Of a stretch of 64,000 nt of DNA, positions 1-8,827 are shown one piece after another (within the stretch, counting starts at the first letter, position 1; each line of letters starts with the position of its first letter). The position numbers and the translations under genes were made by a program. The notes under the pieces are model-generated. The model saw only the letters and a program-made list of their open reading frames with translations. It made no database searches and was not told where the DNA came from. The stretch is from Chitinophagaceae bacterium (lineage in GTDB: Bacteria; Bacteroidota; Bacteroidia; Chitinophagales; Chitinophagaceae): the NCBI GenBank assembly GCA_947447825.1, contig CANFLL010000001.1:62001-126000 (forward strand), in the 5' to 3' direction.

Positions 1-507
1 AAAAATTACCAAATAGACAAATAGGCATTTAGATTCACTTTCAAGGTTAAAGTAAGAACATATATAAATGCTCCTTCGTAGTGTTTAAACGCCTTTGTGA
101 AATTAAGTTATTTAGTAGAATGCACTTTTCAACCGATTATATATGAGGAACAATAAACCTTAACATCTGAGTTGCCCCTTATTTCTTTGTTTGTATTGTT
201 ACGTTGTATGTAGCTTTAAAACACAATCAAAGTAATATTTTTAAGTTTGAAATTAGTGTACAACCTTACAAATTAGCTTTTGCCTAAAGACATGTTAAGA
301 TAAACAATAAAGCTATTTACTCCCAATACCAGAAGATGATTATCTTTTGATGAAACTTGAAATAAATTTTCAATCCCACTAAATATTCATACTAATCACA
401 GCGTATTGGCCTCCGTTTATTAAAATGATTACTCGGAAACAATGAAAAAAATAGTTAACAGTCCTAAAAACTATTTCAATTCATTAAACCCATAAAGTGT
501 GCTTCAT
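1..507. other. intergenic, no gene seen
   Basis: AT-rich sequence with stops in all frames. I see no RNA gene, no convincing hairpin and no tandem repeat. Only the last bases before 508 matter, because they lead into the comB promoter. An open frame on the minus strand at 476-1045 is antisense to comB and is not a gene. Confidence 0.6.
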
Positions 508-516
508 TATATTTGC
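508..516 (+). promoter_or_regulatory. Bacteroidota -7 element of comB
   Basis: TATATTTGC matches the Bacteroidota sigma -7 consensus TAnnTTTG. It ends six bases before the ATG at 522, so transcription would start almost at the start codon and the mRNA would be leaderless or nearly so. No good -33 TTTG is visible. Confidence 0.5.
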
Positions 517-521
517 GAGTA

Positions 522-1241
522 ATGAGCAAACCTGTTTTACATACCGTTCTTTCTCCCAAATTATTAAAATTATATGACTGCACAGACACTGTTGTGGTCA
601 TCATAGATGTTTTTAGGGCAACTTCTACTATTGCAACCGCCTTGTTTAATGGCGCAACAAGGGTGATTCCTGTGGACTCAGTTGAAAAATGTATAGCCAT
701 CGGCACACAAACCAAAGGTATCACTGCTGGTGAAAGAGATGGCAAAGTGATAGCTGGTTTACAATATGGCAACTCACCTGCTGAATATCCTGAAAGCTTT
801 ATTAAAGGGCAAACTCTAGTGCTTACTACCACCAATGGTACCAAATTATTGCACATGGCTTTAAATGCAGGTGCTTCGGAGGTTATTACTGGTTCCTTCC
901 CTAACCTTTCTGCCGTATGTGATTTCTTATTAAAAGAAAATAAAAACGTACTCCTTGGATGTTCTGGCTGGAAAGATAAATTTAATTTAGAGGATACATT
1001 GTTTGCTGGGGCTGTTATTAATGCCGTAAAAGAACATTTTACCATTCACTGTGATAGTAGTTTGATGGCTGAGGATATGTATTTGCAACACAAGGATGAT
1101 TTGCTTTCGTATATCAGAAAATTGACCCACTGGCATAGACTGGAGAAATTTGGTTTGGAAAAAGATCTTGAATATTGTTGCACAAATGATGTTGCTAATG
1201 TTTTGCCTAGATATAAAAATGGTGCATTGATTGTTGGATAA
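522..1241 (+). CDS. comB: ComB-like 2-phosphosulfolactate phosphatase
   Basis: About 239 residues, the usual ComB length. Family motifs are visible in order: a DVFRATSTIATAL segment near residue 30, GERDGKVIAG near 70, LTTTNGTKLL near 105, and GCSGWKDKFNLEDTLFAG near 145. ComB removes phosphate from 2-phosphosulfolactate in coenzyme M synthesis; Bacteroidota do not make coenzyme M, so here the substrate is unknown. A link to sulfonolipid or sulfolactate metabolism is only a guess. An in-frame TTG at 513 lies inside the -7 element, so ATG 522 is chosen. The next gene begins 12 bases downstream, suggesting co-transcription. Confidence 0.88.
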   Translation: MSKPVLHTVLSPKLLKLYDCTDTVVVIIDVFRATSTIATALFNGATRVIPVDSVEKCIAIGTQTKGITAGERDGKVIAGLQYGNSPAEYPESFIKGQTLVLTTTNGTKLLHMALNAGASEVITGSFPNLSAVCDFLLKENKNVLLGCSGWKDKFNLEDTLFAGAVINAVKEHFTIHCDSSLMAEDMYLQHKDDLLSYIRKLTHWHRLEKFGLEKDLEYCCTNDVANVLPRYKNGALIVG

Positions 1242-1253
1242 AAAATAAACGTT

Positions 1254-1751
1254 ATGAAACAATTACTTATTGTCCGCCATGCTAAAAGCAGTTGGGATGA
1301 GGCTATAAAAAATGATTTTGATAGACCACTTAATGCCCGTGGACTAAAAGATGCGCCTGCAATGGCAAATAAAATGTTGGATAGGAAAATTGTAATAGAT
1401 GCTTTCATTAGCAGTACGGCTAAAAGAGCCATCACAACGGCCACTTTTTTTTATGAAGAATACAAAAAAAGGGGAATTAAAACTACAGGGCTAATCGGCG
1501 TTCCTGAACTTTACTTAGCATCGCCAATTGTATTTGAAGAAACAATTGGCGAAACAGATAATGCACTTAACACCATTGCCATCTTTTCACATAATCCAGG
1601 CATAACTGAGTTTGCAAACTCGCTAACCAATGTTCGTGTTGATGAAATGCCTACTTGTAGTGTGTTTGCTGTGCAGGCAGACGTAGCTAGCTGGCATCAA
1701 TTTATGGAAGCAAAAAAGGAGTTTTTGTTTTTTGATTACCCAAAAATGTAA
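1254..1751 (+). CDS. SixA-like histidine phosphatase
   Basis: 165-residue histidine phosphatase superfamily protein. The phospho-accepting motif is VRHAKSSW at residues 7-14, followed by DRPLNARG near 24, SSTAKRAITTA near 54 and the second catalytic His in SHNPGITEFAN near 112. The RHAKSSW form is typical of the short SixA/phosphohistidine phosphatase group, which can remove phosphate from histidine of phosphotransfer proteins; the target here is unknown. It starts 12 bases after comB, probably in one operon, and ends facing the minus-strand GH3 gene. Confidence 0.88.
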   Translation: MKQLLIVRHAKSSWDEAIKNDFDRPLNARGLKDAPAMANKMLDRKIVIDAFISSTAKRAITTATFFYEEYKKRGIKTTGLIGVPELYLASPIVFEETIGETDNALNTIAIFSHNPGITEFANSLTNVRVDEMPTCSVFAVQADVASWHQFMEAKKEFLFFDYPKM

Positions 1752-1777
1752 TGTTACTATTCTGGGTGGGGATTTTT

Positions 1778-1840
1778 ACCACCAAGAACACAGTGCTAAA
1801 TTGTCTGTTACAGTATTTATATAGTTCTTGTGTTCTTTGA
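1778..1840. repeat. dispersed inverted repeat, copy 1
   Basis: Between two convergent genes. ACCACCAAGAACACAG (1778-1793) is an imperfect inverse of TTCTTGTGTTCTTTG (1825-1839). The arms resemble those at 14547-14664 and 37595-37705, so this looks like a member of a dispersed family rather than a plain terminator, although it could end both transcripts. Confidence 0.5.
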
Positions 1841-1858
1841 AGTAAGATATCCTATAAT

Positions 1859-3388
1859 CTATTTATTCATTTTGCTTATAAATAGGTTCCAATCTTCTAA
1901 CATTTTTCCTTTTAATACTCGTGGGAACTTGTGCTGGCCACCAATTTTTCCTTTTGAATTCATGAAGTCCATGAACGTTTGTTCGGGCAAAACTTTTAAG
2001 AACACTGCTTTCAATGCACTTTTACGTTCTACTGCATAGTCATCATTTAGTTCCTTTAGCTTGGTGTCTATAAGTTCAATTAATTTTTCACTATCAACAT
2101 TGTCATTACAAGCCACATACCATTGGTGCGCAAAAAAGCCTTGATAAGGAATGCCAGTAACGGTAAATTCAGGAATACAAATATTCAGTTCTTGCCCTGC
2201 CATTTGTATGGCCTTGTTCATATTATCTACACTAAGGTGTTCTCCTACTAAACTAAGAAAATGCTTCGTGCGACCAGTAATAATTATTTCTGCCTTTTCT
2301 TTATCAATAAATTTAATGGTATCACCAATTAGGTAACGCCAAGTGCCAGCCGTAGTGCTAATTAATAAAGCATAGTCTTTTCCTTCTTCCACTTCATTAA
2401 TTAATAAAGCTTCGGGCTTCTCCACCATCTCTCCATCAGCATCAAAGTTGTCATCGGTAAAAGGAACAAATTCGAAGAAGATGTGCTCATTCAAAACCAA
2501 TTTCATTCCATGACTAGACTGAGATTCTTGATAAGCAATAAATCCTTCGCTTGCCAAATAGGTTTCAATGTAAATCAAAGGTTTAGCCAATAACTTTTCA
2601 AAACCTTTTTTGTATGGTTCAAAACTTACGCCTCCATGAACAAAAAAAGCAAGGTTAGGCCAAATATCGTGTATGGTGTTTAGCTTATATCTTTCAATCA
2701 CCATTTCCATACACATCTGAATCCAAGCAGGCACACCTACCACAAATCCAATATCCCATTCAGGTGCTTTTTCAACTATCTCTTCTAGTTTTTTTTGCCA
2801 ATCCTTTTCTTTTGCAATCTTTTTCCCTGGTTTATAAAACGGTTGAAACCAAAACGGAGATTTCTTAGCCGTTATTCCACTAAGATCACCCGCATAATAT
2901 CCAGCCGAATATTTATCTAATTGCGTGCTTCCACCCAAAGTAAGCCAACCTTTACTTAGAGATTTAACTGGAAGGTCCTCGTAGTTTCTAAGATTGATGA
3001 GTTGTTTAATCATCACATTCTTATTCCCTTTAAGAATGTCATTAGTAATAGGTATGTATTTGCTCGCAGATTCTGACGTGCCAGAAGAAAGGGCATAAAA
3101 CTTCACTTTTCCTGGCCAACAAACATCAGGAACACCTTCAAGCGTTTTATACCACCAATTTTTATGAATCTTATTATAATTGAATGTGGGAACAAACTCT
3201 TGGTATTTTTTACCCAAATGTTTAGAGAGTAAAATTTCATCGAAACGGAATGTCTGACCAAATTCAGTGAAGCGTGCTTTTCTTAATAATTTTTTCAACA
3301 CACGCAACTGCATGGTACGTGGAGTACTCTTTGGTAAACCAAGAGCTTTTGAAATGCGAGCCGGAATTTTAAAATCAATAATCGCCAT
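1859..3388 (-). CDS. GH3 auxin-responsive promoter family protein
   Basis: 509 residues, a normal length for bacterial GH3 proteins. These belong to the ANL adenylating superfamily and in plants join amino acids to acyl acids; bacterial substrates are mostly unknown. The nucleotide-binding segment FYALSSGTSESASKYIPIT is visible near residues 95-115, with the family's AGTWRYLIGDTIKF further on (around 350) and the C-terminal lobe ending in KFPRVLKGKMLEDW. It is a stand-alone gene with its own likely promoter at 3469-3477 and converges on the SixA-like gene. Confidence 0.88.
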   Translation of the reverse strand: MAIIDFKIPARISKALGLPKSTPRTMQLRVLKKLLRKARFTEFGQTFRFDEILLSKHLGKKYQEFVPTFNYNKIHKNWWYKTLEGVPDVCWPGKVKFYALSSGTSESASKYIPITNDILKGNKNVMIKQLINLRNYEDLPVKSLSKGWLTLGGSTQLDKYSAGYYAGDLSGITAKKSPFWFQPFYKPGKKIAKEKDWQKKLEEIVEKAPEWDIGFVVGVPAWIQMCMEMVIERYKLNTIHDIWPNLAFFVHGGVSFEPYKKGFEKLLAKPLIYIETYLASEGFIAYQESQSSHGMKLVLNEHIFFEFVPFTDDNFDADGEMVEKPEALLINEVEEGKDYALLISTTAGTWRYLIGDTIKFIDKEKAEIIITGRTKHFLSLVGEHLSVDNMNKAIQMAGQELNICIPEFTVTGIPYQGFFAHQWYVACNDNVDSEKLIELIDTKLKELNDDYAVERKSALKAVFLKVLPEQTFMDFMNSKGKIGGQHKFPRVLKGKMLEDWNLFISKMNK

Positions 3389-3468
3389 CGTTAGCAGTAG
3401 ATGTTTGTATGTATTTCAACGAAAATAAACTAAATAGATTAAATTTTTTAACTTGATACTAATAAGTG

Positions 3469-3477
3469 CCAAATATA
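3469..3477 (-). promoter_or_regulatory. -7 element for the GH3 gene
   Basis: On the minus strand this reads TATATTTGG, a match to TAnnTTTG. It would give a leader of about 75 bases before the ATG at 3388. The -33 box is not clear. Confidence 0.4.
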
Positions 3478-3532
3478 GAAGGCTGTTTGGAAAAATCTTA
3501 GTAAGAAATAAGTAGTAGTAATACGAAATTGG

Positions 3533-5476
3533 TTATCCTCCAAGGTATTTATAATTCTTAAACACAATTTTTAAATCCATCCAAAAGTCATAATTCTTTG
3601 CATATTGAATGTTTAAATGATGTAATGCTTCCTTATTTAATGCAGGTGCATTGCCATTTGGAAAACCATAACAAGTAAGGATTCCTTTTTTTATGGTAGG
3701 TAAATAAATCTCTTCTTTAGTATATCCCACCCATGTAGCCTGATTGATTAATACTTTTAAAATATTTACAGAAAGAGAACCACTTTTTCTAACAAGTATC
3801 AATTGAAAAGGAAATGTAACCATTAAATAAAACGAAAAAACAATATCAAATACACGTTTCATCCGTTTGTGATATGCTTCATTAATTCTGTAGAAACCTT
3901 CATCAGTTAACGTTTCTCCTGCTGTTGCTTTGCTGTCGCTACCCACAATACTTTTGGTGTTACTACCAATAAATCGGTAGCTAATGCTTCGTGGAAGCGT
4001 TTGAACCAGTTGAATGTTTAAATGATTAGTTAGCGCACCTTCGCAAAATATTACTTCCCTAATGTTCAATCTTACTAAAAATTCTTTCAAATTTTTAATA
4101 TCTCCCACAGCATTTTCAGTTTCTTCATCCACTTTTATCCTTCCTAAAAGTCTCTCTTCAAGACCTGCCTGCTTAAAAAGGTTTTGAACAACCTGATATT
4201 CACTATTCGATCCCACTACGGCTGTTTGTTGAAACCTATATTCTTCATTGCTTGGTTCTAAAAATTTTAATTTGAATAAGATCCACCTGAAAAGTGTAAT
4301 TGCTATAACGGCAACTACGCCCCCTACAATCATTACAGCACGAGAAAACCAAAAACTTTCGGGCAAAACGCCATAAACAGCCATCATCACAATAATACCT
4401 GCACTGCCAGATGCAAAAGTTTTTGAAGGCTTTTCCGGACTATCATACATGCCAGTTAAGGCGCCAGAAAAAAGAAAAATAACTGTGAACGAAAGAAACA
4501 TCAACGGGAAATTATCGATAGCAAAACCTTTTCCGTCTCGCACCCATCTTATCCATTCATTTTTTGTTTCTAATAGTGAAATGAAAATAATTGCTGCATC
4601 TATCAGTGGTAATCCTATTCTTACAACCAGCGATTTTATGAGTGATAATAGAGCCCTGAAAAATATTGCACATTGAATTAAGGTGGTAAAAACCCTTGCG
4701 CTATTGCCAGAATAATGTTTTTTAACAAAGATGCTCATGGCACTATAAAACATCTTTACGTAGTTGAGGCTTCCTTTTTTGGTGCTCTCCCCTTTAAAAT
4801 GCAAAATGGTGCTATCGGCAAAATAATAATTATTGTATCCTAATTGCTGAATCCTATAGCTAAGGTCTATGTCTTCTCCATACATAAAAAAGGCTTCATC
4901 AAAACCTTTAGTTACATGTAGCTTATCTTTTCTAACCATCATAAATGCACCAGCCAATACATCTACTTTATGGTTTTCAAATTCGCTCAAATAGCCTAAA
5001 GAATACTGATTAAACAATTTTGAGCTAGGGAAAATATCCGACAATCCAGTTAATTTAAAAAAAGAGGCAATTGGCGAAGGAAATCCCCTTTTGCTTTCAG
5101 GCAAAAATGTACCACTTCCGTCAATCATTTTTATGCCCAATGCACCACAATCTTCATGGCTTTCAAAGAAGGCAATACACTTTTCTAAGCAGTCTTCAGG
5201 AATAATCGTGTCTGGGTTTAAGTATAAAATATAATCCCCCGAACATTCATTTAAAACTTGATTATTTGCCTTTGCAAAGCCAATATTTTCTTCATTTACT
5301 ACATATTGAACAAAGGGAAATTTTGGTTTTAGGTATGCAATACTATCATCCGATGAGTTGTTATCTACCACAAAAACTTGCGCATCAATATTGACCATAG
5401 CTTTCTCCACAGAACGCAAGCATTGCTCGAGAAAGTATTTTACGTTGTAATTAACAATAATAATTGATAGATGCAT
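3533..5476 (-). CDS. composite GT2 glycosyltransferase with sugar-transferase-like tail
   Basis: 647 residues in three parts. Residues 1 to about 240 are a GT-A family 2 domain (SIIIVNYNVKYFLEQC start, VVDNNSSDD, YLNPDT as DxD-type site, and EDIDLSYRIQQLGY late motif). The middle, about 255-400, has several hydrophobic helices. The last 230 residues look like the regulatory half of membrane sugar-phosphate transferases: a nucleotide-binding-like fold (TAVVGSNSEYQVVQ) and then KRMKRVFDIVFSFYLM, like the helix that opens the bacterial sugar transferase domain. The catalytic block that should follow is not recognisable. It may be a real fusion with an inactive tail. Role: surface glycan assembly, acceptor unknown. 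Confidence 0.8.
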   Translation of the reverse strand: MHLSIIIVNYNVKYFLEQCLRSVEKAMVNIDAQVFVVDNNSSDDSIAYLKPKFPFVQYVVNEENIGFAKANNQVLNECSGDYILYLNPDTIIPEDCLEKCIAFFESHEDCGALGIKMIDGSGTFLPESKRGFPSPIASFFKLTGLSDIFPSSKLFNQYSLGYLSEFENHKVDVLAGAFMMVRKDKLHVTKGFDEAFFMYGEDIDLSYRIQQLGYNNYYFADSTILHFKGESTKKGSLNYVKMFYSAMSIFVKKHYSGNSARVFTTLIQCAIFFRALLSLIKSLVVRIGLPLIDAAIIFISLLETKNEWIRWVRDGKGFAIDNFPLMFLSFTVIFLFSGALTGMYDSPEKPSKTFASGSAGIIVMMAVYGVLPESFWFSRAVMIVGGVVAVIAITLFRWILFKLKFLEPSNEEYRFQQTAVVGSNSEYQVVQNLFKQAGLEERLLGRIKVDEETENAVGDIKNLKEFLVRLNIREVIFCEGALTNHLNIQLVQTLPRSISYRFIGSNTKSIVGSDSKATAGETLTDEGFYRINEAYHKRMKRVFDIVFSFYLMVTFPFQLILVRKSGSLSVNILKVLINQATWVGYTKEEIYLPTIKKGILTCYGFPNGNAPALNKEALHHLNIQYAKNYDFWMDLKIVFKNYKYLGG

Positions 5477-5640
5477 AAGGCAGTAATCCTAAATGAACCG
5501 TGTAAAAAAGAGCGGAAAAGTAATACAATCAAACGATGAGATAGTAGAATTTATTGTTTTGCGGCTTTTAGGGTGAGAAATAATATTCCGCTAGTTCTTT
5601 ACAACCTAGAAATGCGATGCATTAGAAATAACCGTCGAAG
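5477..5640. other. intergenic upstream of repeat array
   Basis: Left part of the 634-base gap between the divergent composite GT2 and purL. Apart from a degenerate half repeat unit just before 5641, I see nothing recognisable here. Confidence 0.4.
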
Positions 5641-5830
5641 GTTCTGGTCAATACACCGATGTATTAGGAAGAGCCGCCGGAGGTTCTGGTAAATACACTA
5701 ATGTATAAGGCAGAACCGTTGGAGGTTCTGGTCAAAACACCGATGTATTTGGAAGAACCGCTGTAGCTTCTGGTAAATACACTGATGTATTAGGTAGAAC
5801 CGCCTGAGGTTCTGGTCAATACATCGATAG
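5641..5830. repeat. 42-bp (2 x 21) tandem repeat array
   Basis: Four full 42-base units start at 5641, 5683, 5725 and 5767, with a partial fifth at 5809-5830. Each unit begins with (G/C)TTCTGGT(C/A)AA. Two near-palindromes alternate, one centred on AATACACCGATGTATT and one on AGAACCGCCGGAGGTTCT, so dyad centres fall about every 21 bases. Every frame meets stops, so it is not coding. It is richer in G and C than its surroundings. There are no unique spacers, so it is not a CRISPR. From 5831 to 6023 I see nothing further. Confidence 0.9.
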
Positions 5831-6023
5831 ATTTCATAATTACAGCTATCCATCATACCGAAGGTGACTACTATGCTAATTCTTAAAGGTGTTACTGTTC
5901 ATTGCGTAACTTGATAATAAAAATCCTCCACTAAATATTTATGTATTTATTAACCAAACAGATAGTTTACAGCAATCATACACAACTATTCCCCATAAAA
6001 AACCACTTACTAGTTCAGTTCCT

Positions 6024-6032
6024 TACATTTGC
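6024..6032 (+). promoter_or_regulatory. -7 element for purL
   Basis: TACATTTGC matches TAnnTTTG and would give a leader of roughly 75 bases before purL. No clear -33 box and no recognisable purine riboswitch were seen between it and the start codon. Confidence 0.45.
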
Positions 6033-6110
6033 AGGGTATCTATTTGAGGTATAAATTGATGGCTTACTATCTATTTTTCTCAACTCTTAATAAATATTTA
6101 TCTTAAAATA

Positions 6111-8324
6111 ATGGAAATAACTGTACAGACTGCACAGCAGCTTCGCTTGACACCAGAGGAATTTGAGTTGATAAAAACTAAACTGGGGCGCACGCCAAAC
6201 TTTAATGAACTCTGCTGCTTTAGTGCCATGTGGAGCGAACATTGTAGTTATAAAAACAGTATTAAATGGTTAAAAACCCTTCCTCGAGATGGTGGAAAAA
6301 TGCTAGTAGCAGCAGGTGAAGAGAATGCAGGTTTGATGGATATGGGCAACAATTTTGGTGTTGTATTTAAAATAGAAAGCCACAATCACCCAAGTGCGTT
6401 GGAGCCTTTTCAAGGTGCTGCAACAGGGGTAGGAGGAATACAAAGAGACATATTTACGATGGGAGCAAGACCCATTGCTTCGCTGAATAGCCTTCGCTTT
6501 GGTAATTTGAAAGATAAAAAAACACAACATTTATTGGGAGGTGTGGTTCATGGCATTGGTCATTATGGCAATTGCTTTGGCGTTCCTACAGTGGGTGGTG
6601 AAGTTTATTTTGAAGAATGTTACCACACCAATCCATTGGTAAATGCCATGAGCGTTGGGATTGTAGAGATAGGAAAAACGGTTAGCGCTATTGCTTTGGG
6701 CGAAGGAAACCCTGTTTTCTTTGTGGGAAGTGCAACTGGGAAAGATGGCATTGGAGGAGCAAGTTTTGCTAGCGCAGACATTACAAAAGATAGTGTACAA
6801 GAATTGCCAGCGGTGCAAGTGGGAGATCCTTTTCAGGAAAAGAAATTGCTCGAAGCTTGCCTAGAAGTATTAGAAACAGGTGCAGTTGTAGGCATGCAAG
6901 ATATGGGTGCAGCCGGAATTATTTGTAGCACAGCCGAAATGAGTGCAAAAGGTGGTGTAGGAATGCGTATTGATTTGGATAAGGTTCCTACTCGTCAAAA
7001 AGATATGAAAGCCTGGGAACTACTATTGAGCGAAAGCCAAGAACGTATGTTGATGGTGGTAGAAAAAGGTAAGGAAGCCGAGGTTTTAGCTGTGTTCGAA
7101 AAGTGGGATTTGAGTGCAAGCAACATTGGAGAAGTAACTACCGATGGTTTACTACATTTTTATATGCACGGAGAGTTAGAAGCAGTTGTTCCGGCAGAAG
7201 AATTGGTTTTGGGAGGCGGTGCACCTCAATATACCAGAGAATATACGGCTCCTAAATACTTGGATAAGATTTCGGCTTTTAAATTGGAGGATATTGCAGA
7301 TGTAAAAGATAATGCTGAACTAAAAGCAGCCACCGAACAGTTGGTTCAACTGCCAAACATTGCTTCTAAACGATGGATTTATACCCAATATGACAGCATG
7401 GTGGGTGCTGCCAATATGAGTACCAACGAACCTAGCGATGCTTCAATAGTTTTAGCAAAAGGAACTGGAAAGGCATTGGCAATGACGGTGGATTGTAACA
7501 GTAAATATGTATTTGCAGACCCTCACAAGGGTGGAATGATTGCCGTTGCCGAAGCTGCTCGTAATATAGTTTGTAGTGGTGGTGAGCCTTTGGGCGTAAC
7601 AAACTGTCTGAACTTTGGTAATCCTTATGATCCTGAGGTTTATTATCAGTTTGTGAAGGCAGTAACGGGTATGGGTGATGCTTGTAGAAAGTTTAATACC
7701 CCTGTAACTGGTGGTAATGTGAGCTTCTATAACCAAAATCCTGATGGTCCGGTTTATCCTACGCCTACAATTGGTATGGTTGGTTTGCTAGATGATGTGA
7801 ACCAAAAAATGACGATGTACTTTAAGAATGAAGGCGATGTAATTGTCTTGATAGGAAAGCAACCGAATGATATTGGCACATCCGAATACTTGCATAAACT
7901 AAAAGCAACCGAATATTCTCCTGCTCCTTACTTCGATTTGGAAGAGGAATTTGCGATGCAACAGGTTGTAGCAGGTGTTATTAAAGATAAATTGGTTGAA
8001 TCTGCACATGATATAAGCGAAGGAGGCTTGATTGTTACCTTGCTTGAAAGCGGTTTCCAAAAGGGTCTTGGCTTTACGGTTTCTGATAAATCAACTACCA
8101 TCAGGCAAGATGCTTTCTGGTTGGGCGAAGCGCAAGGAAGAGTTGTGGTAAGTGTATCTAAGGAAAAGCTTTCCTCTTTAAAAGAAACATTGACTGCTGA
8201 AGGGCAATCATTTCTGGAATTGGGAACTGTAACTAAATCAATCAATGTAAATGGTTCTGACTGGGGCAATATTGCTAACTGGAAAGAGAAGTATAACACG
8301 GCTATTGAGAAGTATTTGAAGTAA
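6111..8324 (+). CDS. purL: phosphoribosylformylglycinamidine synthase subunit PurL
   Basis: 737 residues, the small-form PurL that works with separate PurQ and PurS to turn FGAR, ATP and glutamine-derived ammonia into FGAM in purine synthesis. Visible motifs include FSAMWSEHCSYKNS near residue 38, ESHNHPSALEPFQGAATGVG near 88, GDPFQEKKLLEACLE near 240, QDMGAAGI near 265 and, in the second half, NPYDPEVYYQF and AHDISEGGL. Both AIRS-like halves are complete. Neither purQ nor purS is in this window. It is probably transcribed with the protease and hldD genes that follow closely. Confidence 0.97.
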   Translation: MEITVQTAQQLRLTPEEFELIKTKLGRTPNFNELCCFSAMWSEHCSYKNSIKWLKTLPRDGGKMLVAAGEENAGLMDMGNNFGVVFKIESHNHPSALEPFQGAATGVGGIQRDIFTMGARPIASLNSLRFGNLKDKKTQHLLGGVVHGIGHYGNCFGVPTVGGEVYFEECYHTNPLVNAMSVGIVEIGKTVSAIALGEGNPVFFVGSATGKDGIGGASFASADITKDSVQELPAVQVGDPFQEKKLLEACLEVLETGAVVGMQDMGAAGIICSTAEMSAKGGVGMRIDLDKVPTRQKDMKAWELLLSESQERMLMVVEKGKEAEVLAVFEKWDLSASNIGEVTTDGLLHFYMHGELEAVVPAEELVLGGGAPQYTREYTAPKYLDKISAFKLEDIADVKDNAELKAATEQLVQLPNIASKRWIYTQYDSMVGAANMSTNEPSDASIVLAKGTGKALAMTVDCNSKYVFADPHKGGMIAVAEAARNIVCSGGEPLGVTNCLNFGNPYDPEVYYQFVKAVTGMGDACRKFNTPVTGGNVSFYNQNPDGPVYPTPTIGMVGLLDDVNQKMTMYFKNEGDVIVLIGKQPNDIGTSEYLHKLKATEYSPAPYFDLEEEFAMQQVVAGVIKDKLVESAHDISEGGLIVTLLESGFQKGLGFTVSDKSTTIRQDAFWLGEAQGRVVVSVSKEKLSSLKETLTAEGQSFLELGTVTKSINVNGSDWGNIANWKEKYNTAIEKYLK

Positions 8325-8363
8325 AGAATAAGGTATCTTCACGGCAAGTAAAAAATAAACATC

Positions 8364-8813
8364 ATGGGATTAATTTACGCAGAGTTAGAATTGATTAATG
8401 CGGGAGATATTGAATTAGCCCGCAGGCATTACATTGGAGAGGAGGAAATTAAACGTATGCGTGTTAATGCTTTGGTAGATTCTGGTGCATATATGCTTTG
8501 CATAAATGAAACTGTGCAAGAACAATTGGATCTTCCACTTTTAGAAATGAGAAAGGGGGTGAATGCGAATGGAGAAGTAAGAGAATATAGGGTGGTAGGG
8601 CCTATAGAATTGAAGTTTAAGAACCGCAGAACCCTTTGCCATGCAATGGTTTTATCTGGTGATAATGAAATATTATTAGGCGTGATACCTTTGGAAGATA
8701 TGGATGTTCTCATTGATCCATTAAGACAAGAATTAATTGTAAATCCTGATCATCCTTATTATGCACAAATGTCTTTGAAGGGTTTAAGAAAGCCAAAAGA
8801 CAATCAAGATTAG
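8364..8813 (+). CDS. clan AA retropepsin-like aspartic protease
   Basis: 149 residues. NALVDSGAYMLCI near residue 35 carries the D-S-G catalytic triad of single-lobe aspartic proteases, and LLGVIPLEDMDVLIDP near 115 matches the family's hydrophobic-Gly closing motif. Such proteins work as dimers, like retroviral protease; the substrate here is unknown. There is no signal peptide, so it is probably cytoplasmic. It lies 39 bases after purL and 14 bases before hldD, suggesting an operon. Confidence 0.8.
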   Translation: MGLIYAELELINAGDIELARRHYIGEEEIKRMRVNALVDSGAYMLCINETVQEQLDLPLLEMRKGVNANGEVREYRVVGPIELKFKNRRTLCHAMVLSGDNEILLGVIPLEDMDVLIDPLRQELIVNPDHPYYAQMSLKGLRKPKDNQD

Positions 8814-8827
8814 ATTTAAAAGTCGTT

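Noticed and set aside
476-1045. 189-codon minus-strand frame
   Set aside because: It is fully antisense to the clearly homologous comB gene.
5641-5830. Possible CRISPR array
   Set aside because: Units are directly joined with no unique spacers, and there are no cas genes.
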